DNA of 64,000 nt from Blasia pusilla (GCA_050084515.1 CM114272.1:36890001-36954000); one strand, 5' to 3'; shown: positions 37,023-49,026, numbered from the stretch's first letter. Made by a program: numbers and translations. Notes: generated from the sequence alone by a model not told the origin.

Positions 37023-37639
37023 TCAGGAATGGTCAATCATGCTATTATGGAATATGAATGGAGCAAAGGGACTAGCTTGCTACTTATTGGATTTAATGGA
37101 CATGTTATAAATAAAGTAAATATGAGTGGAAAAATATTGGATTTTGAGTGTTTATTCCACGTATTCGATGATTGCATTTGATTGTAGTTTACCAATAACA
37201 ATTTACAAGTCTCAAGGCTAAACCTCATAGAGAGTTAGTATTACTTACCAAGTCTATATTTTATAATGGGCAATTGTATGTTGCCTTATCTGGAATCGCT
37301 TTCAGGAATTCAATTCATGTGATGGTTGATAGTCAAATCTAGCAAACCAAATTGGTATTTATATTGAAAATGTGGTATATCATGAAATGCTACATTCAAA
37401 TAAATACAAAGATAGAGTTTTGAATTTTTACTTATCCTATTTTTTTATGGGAATAATAATACCATATTTTTGTATGATGTATATTATATCTATGATTTAA
37501 AAATAACTCATAAATTCAGGACTTTCTTGGGTTTTAGAAATATTCAAGAAAGTCTTGATAATGAAGGAAAGGAACTATTCTATCAGAATTGGAGGTCATA
37601 TTATCCATTCATAAGGGATTATACCAATAACCTGGATAT
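37023..37639. other. AT-rich spacer, no gene seen
   Basis: The gypsy reading stops at about 37022, where composition changes abruptly to AT-rich. No LTR is seen. It ends at the target duplication of the large hAT element. Confidence 0.4.
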
Positions 37640-37669
37640 GAGAGAGGCAAGGTTGCACGCGGACAAAGT

Positions 37670-38310
37670 TCGTGTCCGCGGACATATGTCCGTGCGGGCC
37701 CACGTGCGGGCTCCATGAGCCCGTGCTGCCCGCGGCCCGCACCCGGGCTCGTGCTCACCAAGAAATCCACCCTTTTCCGGCCAGTGCGCATCATGCCCAG
37801 CCTCTATTTTTCTGCCGAACTCGCGTCGCAGACAAATTGGGTCGCGTCGCACCCTCTGATTTGTCGCTTTGGCCTAGCCCGCTTGCACGCTCTAGGCCCA
37901 CATACATCCTGCGCGTGGGCTTTGTGGCCCGCGATTGAGCCCGTGAGCCCCTGCCCCCCAATGGGCCCACCGTACATCTCGTGCGCGGGCTTTGTGGCCC
38001 ACAACAACCACCCCATGGGCCCGTGAGCCCCCACCTGCATACGGGCCCGCTGTAGCCCGCAAGCCTCTGGCCTCCCCCCCCTTCCCCCTACGAGCCCATC
38101 ATAGCCCGGTATAGTCGGTTGTGGCCCGCCGGAGCCCACCACAGAGCCCGCCCTTCCTGCGAACCCCGCGGGGACACGTGGCACCCTGGCAGTGGCTGGG
38201 GCCAAGTTCGAACTTCCCCCTCCCCTTCCCCCTTTTATCCCTTTGGGGTAAAGCCCATAAGGGAAGGGCCCACTAGGGCTCATATTGGGGGGGGGGGCGG
38301 GGGGATTTAA
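37670..38310. repeat. GC-rich subterminal zone, left end of hAT element
   Basis: Dense, irregular repeats of agcccgc/gcgggct, gggcccac and cccgtgagccc, with the near-palindromes TGTCCGCGGACA and GGACATATGTCC at the extreme end. Several overlapping ORFs in this zone are artefacts of composition. It mirrors the zone at 47965-48990 and the core of 21966-22880. Such arrays are the usual binding sites of hAT transposases; the role here is inferred. A run of 11 G, one C and 6 G sits at 38287-38304. Confidence 0.75.
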
Positions 38311-38880
38311 AAGTTAATTATCTAATTAACCCTTATTTTCCCTATTTATCCAATTTTTTAGTGATATTTTGGATTAGGCTCCAATTTTTTATGGTGCCTT
38401 GAGAGCTCATGGCTTTCAAGGTTACTAGGAATTTTGGAGAAATCCCTTGGGTTCCTTTTGGGAATACTTGGATTTTATTTGGGACCAACTTGGATATTTG
38501 CGCTCCTTGTTGCATCTAAAATAAACTCCAATTGACTCCACATTAGGTGAGTGTTTGTGAGTGTGGAAATCCCTTATTTCACTAAACATGTTTGGTGATT
38601 TTGAGATTACCGATTCATAGACCCGAGTGTTTTGACTTGTTCCATTGGTTCTCCTTAGCACATCGGGGATGTGGAGGTGATCAAGGAACCTTGTCTAAAC
38701 ATGCCCATATCTACCTATTCCTTTTGACCAACCCTAAACTTCCATCATTCATGCGCTAGTACATACCGAGCCATTATTTTAGCATCTCATGTCATTATTT
38801 TTTCGATATTTTCTTATCTTAACCCGTACATTTCTGTCCCTTGTATTTTTAAAGATATTATCATCTTCTTCATCAGAGAG
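38311..38880. other. AT-rich interior of the hAT element
   Basis: No gene seen between the GC-rich zone and the kinase-like pseudogene. It presumably contains the 5' flank of the latter. Confidence 0.35.
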
Positions 38881-38881
38881 A

Positions 38882-40319
38882 AATGTCTAGTGGAGCTGGG
38901 TCATCGAGAGTGGGAGAGAACCGAAATGAGTCCAACGTCGCTACCAAGAGGTAAAGAGCAACTATGAGGAATGATTTCAACATGGCCATAAGAGAGCCAT
39001 GGTTAGACTGGTTTTTGCAGCTTTCTTTAGAGAAGAGACGATCCTACATTTCGAGGGATATGGATGGTTTACATGACTACACCTTGGAATTGCAGAGATT
39101 GTCCAATAAAGTGGCAACGGCATTTGACTAGCAAGTGGATGCCGCAGAGGCTGATAGGTTGACTAAAATTTGTGCCCAATAAGGTGTTAACTTGGAGAGA
39201 GCATATGTCGATCTCAAGACATATAAGTATGAGAGGCAGAATGCTGCAGAGTCGACTCTCCTAGAAAGATTTTTTATAGAGTTAAGAAATTCTCATCGTC
39301 TTTTCAAGGGAAGTAGTACTTTTATGGGGTTGACATTGACCGTTACATGTGCAATAACTTTGATTTCCAATAAGAATGAAGTAATAGGACATGACCCGAG
39401 CGATATTGTGGGAACTGGTTTACACATAATTGTGTACCGTTGTAAAATAAACGGAACCCATGGCTTTAGGGGAGAAATGTACTATTGCATGAAGGTGTAT
39501 AAGGAATCATCTCTATTAGGATCTAGAAAATCGATGATGTGAGAGGAGTTGTTTGCTAGTATTTTACATCGCGGTGTTGTTCACATAGTGGGAAGGTTGA
39601 TCGAGGATCGACCGCGTGCCATTTTTCCATATTGGAATGGTGGACACCTCGAAAATTGATTGCGAGCATGCCATAACTTGAAGAACGGCGGGGGAAATCT
39701 AGGAGAGTTGGAAAAGATGAGATGTCTTGCAATAGCATCAAATTTTGTCCAGCTTGTGGTTGCCCTTCTTGGAACCATGGAGACTGTCCACAAGCGTGGG
39801 GTTTTTCATACCGACCTCCATGCAAGAAACATGTTTATCCATTTTGGATCCAACTCTAGCCCATACATGGGCGTTGGAGATTGGGGGAATGCCATGTGGA
39901 CTGATGAAGTCTTAGAGTCTCCTCATAGATGGTGGCAGCAGGAACAAAAAAATTATGTGCGGCATATAGTGACAGAGTTGACAGCAGGGAAGACCTTCGA
40001 ACAACAGATGAACGAAGAAATCACCTCTATCAACAAACATTGGAATCGCTAGTTTGATAATCAAATGAAGTCTCTTCCGGAAGTCACACCTACTTATACG
40101 ATTAATCTTCAACAACTTCCTTCGTTTACACCCTCGGATGTTTTGGTTGAGAACGAAGTGATTGGAACTTCCCTAGTAGTCATTAAATGGCGCAAGAAAA
40201 TGAAGAATCACACGCTGAATATCATCAACAAACCTTCAACGATTCATGGGCGTTTTCCTCCTGCAACTGAGTTTGATAACTTAGAAGACACCTTTATGGA
40301 TTTAGATGGTACATCATAA
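38882..40319 (+). pseudogene. Kinase-like pseudogene inside the hAT element
   Basis: One frame runs from MSSGAGSSRVGENRNESNVA (about 38883) to FMDLDGTS followed by TAA, broken by about six stops (after ATKR, TAFD, ICAQ, RKSMM, HLEN and HWNR) with little frameshifting. The N-terminal 130 residues look helical and coiled. A kinase-like part follows: GTGLHIIVYRC (glycine-loop-like), YYCMKVYKESS (Lys of the ATP site), RAIFPYWNGGHLEN, VHKRGVFHTDLHARNMFI (catalytic loop, HxDLHxxN form) and VGDWGNAMW (DFG-like, Asp kept). The catalytic loop resembles atypical kinases and aminoglycoside-phosphotransferase-like folds as much as ordinary protein kinases. It ends 40 bp before an LTR. It may be a captured host gene or an internal ORF of the LTR element. 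Confidence 0.6.
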
Positions 40320-40345
40320 AGTGTTCGCCAGGGTGGCTCACAATT

Positions 40346-40356
40346 GAGGGAGGGGG
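40346..40356 (+). promoter_or_regulatory. Possible polypurine tract before the LTR
   Basis: GAGGGAGGGGG lies 2 bp before the LTR start TGTGATACC. This suggests that the LTR is the 3' LTR of a plus-strand element whose internal region includes the kinase-like ORF. No matching 5' LTR or PBS was found. Confidence 0.45.
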
Positions 40357-40358
40357 TA

Positions 40359-41253
40359 TGTGATACCCTCAATTTTGCAATTTTAGAGAATTATACATTT
40401 TAATTCAAGGAATATAGATTCTATGAAGTGAAGATTGTACATATAAGACCGTTTTAGATATTATGTTTGTGAATTGGAAGAAGGAGTAATATGGAAATGG
40501 ATCACAAAGCTCCTAGGACAAGGCAGAGAGGTGGAAAATCAAGGATTTTCCTTAGAGGAGATGGAAATGAGGTAACAAAGTCTAAAGACTAAGAGCGAAG
40601 CTTGGAAAAGACAACAAAGCCTTATTAAGAACTTGTTAATGAAGTGCTTTGCTCTTGAACGAAGCATGATGAAGACGAAGAGGAAGAGGTACTTTGCTCT
40701 TCAGCGAAGCACAAAGAACGAAGCAGTAGTATCCTCTCGAGCTTGTATAACACTTTGAAGCTTTGTCATTCTTTATGGAGTAGTAAAGCACTCATTTCTT
40801 CATTCTGATGTGTGATGCCTATGTCTGAGAATTCTTATTGGGTCTACAGAATGAAGAGTGAATCAGGAGAACACTTCCACCATTAGAATAATCAACAGGG
40901 AGTTGTAAGAAATGTATTCGAAAGAGAGTAGCCTGCCTAGACGGATTGAGTTCCGAAAGTAGGAGAAGCCAACTTCTTGTTGAGGTCTATGTGAGGTTCT
41001 TTGATGTTGAGTGAAGATTTACCTGAGCGTGATTTCAATTCCACTGGAGAGAATCAAGGAAAGAAATATTGGTACTAATAGAGAGTAGAATACATTGATA
41101 AGTGATTGAATCCGAAGTGTACACACTTAACTACAACTATTGCAAGATAAATGTTATCTTGCACTCTCTTTTCACATAATCATGATCCTCTTGGGGATCA
41201 AACTCATTAAATTACTATAAAAAGATCAATTCTGATACTTCTTATACATTACA
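40359..41253 (+). repeat. LTR related to the 31.5-kb solo LTR
   Basis: Begins TGTGATACCCTCAATTTTGC and ends ATACATTACA. It aligns over its length with 31537-32824 (aggacaaggcagagag..ggaaaatcaaggattt, gacggattgagttccgaaag, atgatcctcttggggatc) but lacks several hundred bp around the GAAGC-rich part. Flanking 5-mers GGGTA and GCATA do not form a convincing duplication. It is either a 3' LTR (with the polypurine tract) or a solo LTR. Confidence 0.8.
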
Positions 41254-41289
41254 GCATACGAGAACATCATGGCAAGATGACATCAAGAG

Positions 41290-42078
41290 ATGGATGAATT
41301 GTTGCAATGGAGAGCAAGATGTAACGTGGGAGAACTCACCCCGGAGACAACCCTACTTGAGGGTCATCTCGTGAAGGAGGTTGATATGATCTTATTTCAA
41401 CCTATCAAGCAGTTATGGCCTCCAGCTCTACGCGCAACATGGGACAATGTCGTAGATCCAAACGCTGCGAACTATGTCTCTATGATGTTGGCACTGAAAC
41501 CTCTTGATTCGAACACACAAGTGCAAGATCTTCCGGATTGGATGAAGGCAATCGCAGTATGTGAAGGAGGGGCCCTCACGCCAAACAATTGGCCCAAATG
41601 CATGATTTGCTTCAACCCCATTGCTGTAGAAGGTTGCTACGTGATAGGCACATGTAAAGCTTGTTATTGGCATCAATGTTGTCTTCAAAAGGCCATGCTA
41701 CTATCTCACAAGTGTCCAACTTGTAGACAAGCTTGGTCAGGAAGACTCTATCACCTTTTTGGCATATCTTTCCGTGCTCCTAATGGCAATGCACCACCCA
41801 ATTATCGCAAATTAACCCAAGAGCAAGAAAACTTCACTTTCAGTTTGGGACATCGTAGCCCCCGATTGAACCATAACCCCGAAGTGAACATGGACCGGGT
41901 GGTTCAAGCAAAAATCCCTTGCCAACGGAGTATTGATTGGGCAATGCAAGCGTGGTTGGTCCAATTCATTGACATGTACGATCAAGGAGAGCTCATCCGC
42001 GGAACAACCAATGATCTCCACAATCAAGAGGCGGAAAACTTCTTCTTTGCTCAAGGGTTGAATTCACAAGAAGTTTGA
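41290..42078 (+). CDS. RING-type zinc-finger protein ORF (262 aa)
   Basis: An uninterrupted 262-codon ORF starting MDELLQWRARCNVG. Around residues 105-150 it reads CMICFNPIAVEGC, then TCKACYWHQCCLQKAM and KCPTCRQAW, a C-x2-C...C-x2-H-x2-C...C-x2-C RING arrangement. RING domains recruit E2 enzymes, so an E3 ubiquitin ligase function is the family expectation. The rest of the protein is unfamiliar. After the stop (EVxDTLNNT), plausible coding sequence recurs at about 42290-42462, ending GGGTRVTRARGSGG...LHISDDESD and TAG. The true protein may therefore be longer and this copy broken or spliced. It is inside the large hAT element and just after the LTR, so a captured host gene is likely. It is the only intact mid-sized non-transposon ORF here. 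Confidence 0.55.
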   Translation: MDELLQWRARCNVGELTPETTLLEGHLVKEVDMILFQPIKQLWPPALRATWDNVVDPNAANYVSMMLALKPLDSNTQVQDLPDWMKAIAVCEGGALTPNNWPKCMICFNPIAVEGCYVIGTCKACYWHQCCLQKAMLLSHKCPTCRQAWSGRLYHLFGISFRAPNGNAPPNYRKLTQEQENFTFSLGHRSPRLNHNPEVNMDRVVQAKIPCQRSIDWAMQAWLVQFIDMYDQGELIRGTTNDLHNQEAENFFFAQGLNSQEV

Positions 42079-42462
42079 GATACCCTCAACAACACTCGAC
42101 AACTTGTGCTAAACCATCATCAAAATCCATTGATGGATGAGCTTGTTTTGAGGAGACTCGAATTGATCTTGCCACCTTTTTTATGGCGAGATATTCCTCA
42201 AAGGACTTAAGGCGGATATCCTCGAACATAACATTATCCTCGTTCAATACACGAGGAACTCTTTTTCTTTGAGAGAGAGAGTGGGAGATATTTCTTACAC
42301 AGCCAACACCAGAAACTGATGATGGTGAAGTTGATGTTGAGTTAGAAAGGACTATTCCTCGTGGAGGTGGGACGCGTGTGACTAGAGCTAGGGGAAGTGG
42401 AGGAAGAAATGGTGAGACGTCGGCATCGGTGTTACATATATCAGATGATGAATCAGATTAGA
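42079..42462 (+). pseudogene. Probable broken 3' part of the RING gene
   Basis: Stops interrupt the frame directly after the RING ORF. From about 42290 a frame reads TQPTPETDDGEVDVELERTI, PRGGGTRVTRARGSGG and SVLHISDDESD, ending in TAG at 42460-42462. Acidic and Arg/Gly-rich stretches like this are common at protein C-termini. Splicing could also connect the two parts. Confidence 0.35.
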
Positions 42463-43255
42463 GAAAATGAGTTGATATTTATATCTTTGTAATATACATA
42501 AGTATTAGGTTCCTCTCAATCCAAATTTTTTGTAGGGTACTCCTCATTTGTTGTAAAACATTTTCAAAAAAATTCATAATATTCCACTAAGGAAACTTGT
42601 GAATGTGAGCCGATCACGAATGTTGTCCATGAAGTGAGTTCATGAAATGGATGAAATTGTTCTCTTGGGTTATAAATCCTTGGATAAGGTAGAAGATACC
42701 ATAATTGAATGATTTGTTTGATATAAATTTTTACTTTTATAACTAACTCCAAAAAATTTACTAACTCAGAAAAATAAGCGAATTTCTTTTATTTATTGAA
42801 AGATGGGGATTGGAAAAGGGATGAATTTTTTTTCCAAAATTAATGAAGGAAAATATATGATGAATTGAATTGTAAAGGAAAATAATGTATGACTTTTATC
42901 CCTCTGACCAATATTGCATGGGGTAGAATTTGAAAGGGACTTGGGTGGAATAGAAAACCAAATTTACTTATTAATTCACTTTTTATTTAATACTCTAATA
43001 GGTGAATAAAAATATTACTAAACTTGTATAGATTTGAAAATGTTAGATAAATAAGTTCAGATGTGCCTTGTTTCATATCTAATGGAAAGGGAAATTAAAT
43101 TTAAATGGAGAATGAATAGATTTGGTTTGAATTTTATGGAAGGATGAATTTATTCTAGGGAGTAGGATATCATTTACATTTGATTGCAAGAGTGTAATAA
43201 CTAACAAGAGTGAAATGTAATGACTCTTCTAACATTCTATAGAATAGTGCAGATG
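42463..43255. other. AT-rich interior of the hAT element, no gene seen
   Basis: No supported ORF or repeat. It leads into the 180-bp tandem array. Confidence 0.35.
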
Positions 43256-44700
43256 GTCCCCAAGTAACATCTATCACTCTGGCAAAGTCTCATCCCAAAT
43301 TAAGTTTAAAATGATCTTTTGGACCCAAAGCAGATAACCTTGAATGAAAAAAAAGTCTTTAACCGGACATCTTGTCCAACGTTTCCATCTTGAGCTAAAA
43401 TTTAGCCCACGTTATCTCCAAGGTGCATCTAGCATTCTTGCCAAATTTAAAGCAAAATGAAGTTGGGACCACAAGCTCAAAATTTGGCAAGTCCTTTTTG
43501 GACCCAAACCATCATACCTTCTATCAAAACATGGTTTTTTCATTTTTCATCTTGTCCAACTTTGTCATCTTGAGCTGCAATTTTTGAGCAAAAGCTCAAA
43601 ATTTCTAACTCCTTTTTGGACCCCAACCACCAAACCTTCTACCCAAATAAGGTTTTTTCATTTTTTATCTTGTCCAATTTTGTCATATTGAGTTGAAATC
43701 TGGTCAACATGGTCTTCAAGATGCATTTAGCACTCTTGCCAAGTATCACAAAAAATGGAGTTGTGAGAAAATGCTCAAAAATTATTTATTCCTTTTTGCA
43801 CCCCAACCATCAGACCTTCTATCAAAATAAGGTTTTTTCATTTTTCATCTTGTCAAACTTTGTCATCTTGAGCTGCAATTTCGCCAATATGGTTCCCAAG
43901 GTAAATCTAGCACTCTTGCCAAGTTTCAGGAAAAATGGAGATGTGAGAAAATGATCAAAAAATACTTACTCCTTTTTGGACCCGAACCATCAGACCTTCT
44001 ACAAAAATAAGGTTTTTTTCATTTTTCATCTTGTCAAACTTTGTCATCTTGAGTTGCAATTTTTCCAACATTGTCGAGAAGGTGCATCTAGGACTCTTGC
44101 CAAGTTTAAGGCAAAATGAAGTTCTGAAAAAAAACTCAAAAATTACTAACTCGTTTTTATACCCGAACCATTAGACCTTCTATAAAAATAAGGTTTTGTC
44201 ATTTTCCATCTTGTCCAACTTTGTCATCTTGAGCTGAAATTTTTCCAACATGGTCCTGAAGGTGCATCTAGGACTCTTGCCAAGTTTCAGGCAAAATGAA
44301 GTTGTGAGCAAAAACTCAAAAATTTCTAACTCCTTTTTGGACCCAAACCATCAGACCTTCTACCAAAATAAGCTTTTTCCATTTTTCATCTTGTCCAACT
44401 TTGTCATCTTGAAATGCAATTTGGCCAACATGGTCCCCAAGGTGGCCCTATCACTCTTATCAAGTTTTATTCAAAATGAATTTATAAGCAAAACCCTAAA
44501 AATTTCTAACTCTTTTTTGGACCTTCAATGGAAATAGTACTTTTGGCCCCCAACCACTAAACCTTCAATGGAAATAAGGTTTTTTCATTTTTCATCATGC
44601 CAAACTTTCCCAACTTGCATTTGTCGCATTCTTGCAAAGTTTTGAGCAAAATGGAGTTGTGACCACGAGCTCAAAAATCACACTTACCAATTTCACCTTC
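43256..44700. repeat. Tandem satellite, 180-bp unit, about eight copies
   Basis: The phrase cctttttggacccnaaccat followed by cagaccttctac recurs at about 43316, 43495, 43613, 43793, 43973, 44154, 44334 and 44514. Spacing is 180 +/- 3 bp except for one 118-bp step caused by an internal deletion. Each unit also carries aaggttttttcatttttcat, cttgtccaactttgtcatct, tgagctgcaattt and ggtgcatctagcactcttgcc. The last copy is broken and partly duplicated (44514-44590). Short ORFs inside (43709-43954, 44250-44537) repeat with the unit and are not genes. Confidence 0.92.
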
Positions 44701-44930
44701 AATGTAAAAAGAAATGCTTTATTAGCGAGAAGTACATAGAAAGGATTGTCATAAAAATGACATTCTTACAATAGTCAACACAAAACAAGTTTGCTACAAC
44801 TATCTACTAATCCGTCTTACTAAATTTTGTGATTACTCTTCTAGTCTAGGTCTATGGTTGGGTCTGATGGATTAAGGTGTAAGCGGCAATTTGGCGGCTC
44901 AATAGTTCGAAGTCGGGTGGATTCGATAGT

Positions 44931-47170
44931 TCAAAGTCGACGAATTCCTATTGCAGTTGTTTCATCATAGGAGGAAATGTATGAACTATCCATGCCATGA
45001 TTGATGGGTTGAGAGTTTGGAACCATAGATATGAGAACATCATTATCATTAGGCTCATCAACTAAGTCCACCATTTCAACGCTCAAAGATTGTGGAGGAG
45101 TATCCCGCATAGGTTCACTAGACTCAGTGGAATAATTGTGAACTCCTACTGGTGCAACAATATGAAGGTCATAGGTCGTGTTAGGAGAAGTGCTGGGCAG
45201 ATTGGCTACGCTTGAAGTCCTCCGTTGTTGCTCTTCTTCGTGCTCTCGAATCCAATGTTCCATTTCAATATCATCTTCATCTCTCCCAAGCCCCTCCGAA
45301 TCAAAATTTTTAGTGTTGCCGATATGAGTATCCTCTCTCCCTTCGATGCCATAAATTCCACATATCCCATCCACCTCCTCTAGATCCTCATCTAGCAAGT
45401 CGAGGTTATCTTCATGATAACCATGACGGTTTCTTGCATGCAAGCTAGATTCACTGCCATCTTCTACTACCCTTCTAGCTTGTTCTTGTCCATCCCTTTC
45501 TGAAAAGTATTGCTCATACAAGAGCGCTTGTCTTGATTTCCGAGAAACATCCTTGTCTCCCAACCTTGAGTTTGTGTAGATGTAAACCAAATCCTTGGCA
45601 CGCTTGTTGGTCAATTTATTCCTATGCTTGTTGTGGATAAAACCAGAACTACTCCAATTTCTCTCGGCTGAAGAAGATGAAACCACTTGTGCTAATATGG
45701 ACTTAGCCACAGAGCCCAATGTTGGTGCACCTTGACCATGCATGCTCCACCAATCAGAGGGACATAGTGAATTAAAAAATTCACTACCAAATTCATCCAC
45801 AAATATTTCGTGATGGCTCACAATGTTGCCCAACTCTCGCAAGCAAGTTGCCATATAAGAATTAGCCTCGATAGTCTCAACCTCTCGTGCCTTCTCCCTT
45901 TGCCTCGCATCCTTGCCATTGAAATACTTCCTAAAAGCATTGGTGGCAACAATGGCGTGGAACGCCTCCCTCAATTCTAAGACACGTCCCAACATGATAA
46001 AATTTTTCGTGAAGCGTGTATTTAGAGGAATCAACAATCGTCTCTTCATTGGATAAGTTTCCATAAATTTGGCCATCATCCAAGTTCTAGTCTTCATAAA
46101 TACTACCAACTCACGACCTTGTGCAAAAATCTTGTCCACCCAAGGCCATTTACCCCACTCTTTGCAAACTAGATCAAGAGAATGTGATACGCATCCACCC
46201 CAAAGAATATGAGGGAAATTTGCTTCGATTAGTTTCCATGCTGCTCGCTCATTGCTAGCATTGTCTTTCACAAGTTGCAACACATTCTTTGGACCAATGC
46301 GTATGATAGTCCTCTCTATGTGACCTGCCAAACATTTCGCCATTTGGGATTCCCCTTTGGTATCTACTGACTCAATCATGACCTCACCTTATGGAGACGA
46401 GACCATTATGTTCACTACACACTCGCTTCTCACATTGGTCCAAGAATCCGTTATGATCATGGCCCCCAAACGCAAATTGTCCAATATGCCATCCATATTT
46501 TCCTTCACCTTCCCCATATGTTTCTCAAGTAGGGTTGTGCGCAACAAATTGTAACTAGGACCTGAGTAACCCTTAACCTTTTTTGTTGCCAACACCGCTT
46601 CTTTGAAAGCATCTCACCGTACTACATTGAATGGTATTCCATATTTGTAGAAACACTTTGCCCACATTCGCAACTTCTATTCCTTGGATGTTTCCCTCAG
46701 ATCAGCTTGCTTCTTTGAAAAATTACTACTCCCTCGAATGGGCCCAAAAACTCCTCTGCATTCCTTGAGACTGTCACTCCGTGGCATGTCTGCAACCCTA
46801 TCAACATTTTGTACAACATAAACACTATTTCTTATTTGTTGCGAACCTATTTGTAATGGAGTCGTCTCTTCCACTTCACTCGAATGTCTCGCTTCCCTTC
46901 TTTGTCCATTTCCCACTAGTACCATATTTCGGAGATTCCGTTGCACGCTGGGAGGGACCTTCACACATAATTTGGCAAAATGGGTATCGTGATTCCCATC
47001 CTTTGTCTTCGTCTCTCTCATGTAAAATGCTCCACCATCCGCATGCTATGATAGGTTTTCATAGAATAGGAACAATACTTGCACTGCCATCTGCTTGATG
47101 TTCCACCTTCCATCTGTAAATCTTCCCAATGTTCCTTCACAATATGTTTGAGTTCTCTGGCTTTGGTCAT
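44931..47170 (-). pseudogene. hAT transposase (BED, DUF659, hATC), nearly complete
   Basis: Starts at ATG 47168-47170 (MTKARELKHIVKEHWED). A BED zinc finger follows, WQCKYCSYSMKTYHSMRMVE then HF, after which a frameshift (about 47030) leads into AKLCVKVPPSVQRNLRNMVL. The frame then runs to 44931 with only three stops (near 46675, 46612 and 46387). The DUF659 block includes WAKCFYKYGIPFNVV, SYNLLRTTLLEKHMGKVKEN and MIITDSWTNVRSECVVNIMV, with the catalytic-type Asp in TDSW. Then KDNASNERAAWKLIEANFPH, GGCVSHSLDLVCKEWGKW and the hATC dimerisation block AERNWSSSGFIHNKHRNKLT then NKRAKDLVYIYTNSRL. A long acidic tail of about 180 residues ends the protein. The longest open part is 482 codons. Its place inside matching ends suggests that it mobilised this family. 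Confidence 0.9.
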
Positions 47171-47964
<794 letters not shown>

Positions 47965-48990
47965 ATAGGGCCTGCCCACAACCCCTAGCCCGCACGACGT
48001 GCACGAAGCCCGTGTGCGATCTTGCGCCCTAGCCCGCATGCGGGCTCTAAGGCCCGCAAGCAGTTGCCACGCGGGCATTGCGCCGGCTTCGAGCCCCCAG
48101 TACGGGCCATCCGCAAACTCAATGGCATGCTTGCAATCCCGCTCCCTAGCCCGCACTACGGGCCTTGGAGTCCGTGCACAGGCTCTGCCAGGGCTCCAAG
48201 GCGTGCAACTAGCCCGCGCTTGGGGGCTCGGCGGCCCGCATGCGTCCCCGCGCCCGACTTCCATGCCCGCACGTGGGATCGAAGGCCTGCAACCTAGCCT
48301 GCAGGCGAGCTCCAAGGCTTGCAACGAGCCCGCGCATGAGAGCCGGCATACGGGATCGCAGGTATGAAAGCAAGCCGAGCTTCAGGGCTCGCATCCTAGT
48401 CTGCTTGTGGGCTCGGAGGCCCGCAATCAGCCCAAACGTGGGCTTTTGGGCCCGCACCCTAGCCCGCATGCGAGTCCGCAATGAGCCAACTACCTAGCCC
48501 GCATGCGGGCTCCAGGGCCCGCAACAAGCCCACCACCTAGCCCGCACCCAGCCTCCAACGCGCGGGCTAGGTTGTGGGCCCACACCTAGCCCGCGCATGG
48601 ACTTTATGGCCCGCACCTAGCTTGCAACAAGCTCGCGCGCAGGCTTTATGCCCCACACCTAGCCCGCAAGCAGCTCCGACGCGGGCTTCAGGGCCTGCAC
48701 CCTAGCCTGCATGGGGGCTCCAAGGCCCGCAAAGAACGTGCGCGTGGGCTTGGCGGCCCGCAAGCAGCCCGGAGGCGGGTTTCAAGGCCCGCACCCAAGC
48801 CCACACGTTGCGATCGCTTGCAGCCCGCGTCGCAACTTAGGCCCGCACCGTGGCCCACACCCTTCATTGGAGCCCCGCACCGGTGGCTCGCAAGTGGAGC
48901 CTGTGCGGTCGATCTGGGTGCCACAAAAACCCGTTCTCGCGCTTGGTGTTCCATGTCTGTGGTCATGGGGGGACATGTCCGTCCCATGAA
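47965..48990. repeat. GC-rich subterminal array, right end of hAT element
   Basis: Roughly 1 kb built from irregular 25-45 bp modules of the kind ctagcccgcatgcgggctc then aaggcccgcaa. The core AGCCCGCA/TGCGGGCT occurs many times in both orientations, so the strand is full of potential hairpins. The end adds TGTCC/GGACA motifs before the terminal repeat. Overlapping ORFs across it on both strands are artefacts. It mirrors 37670-38310. Confidence 0.85.
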
Positions 48991-49026
48991 TTGACTTGTC
49001 CGGTTTTGTGCAACCTTGGAGAGAGG

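Noticed and set aside
31537-41253. The two similar LTRs (31.5 and 40.4 kb) as the ends of one 9.7-kb retrotransposon
   Set aside because: The left copy sits inside a gypsy coding frame with its own 5-bp duplication, and the outer flanks of the pair do not match. The right copy also lies inside the hAT element whose left end is at 37648.
43256-44700. CRISPR-like array
   Set aside because: The 180-bp units are repeats without unique spacers, in a plant genome; this is a satellite.
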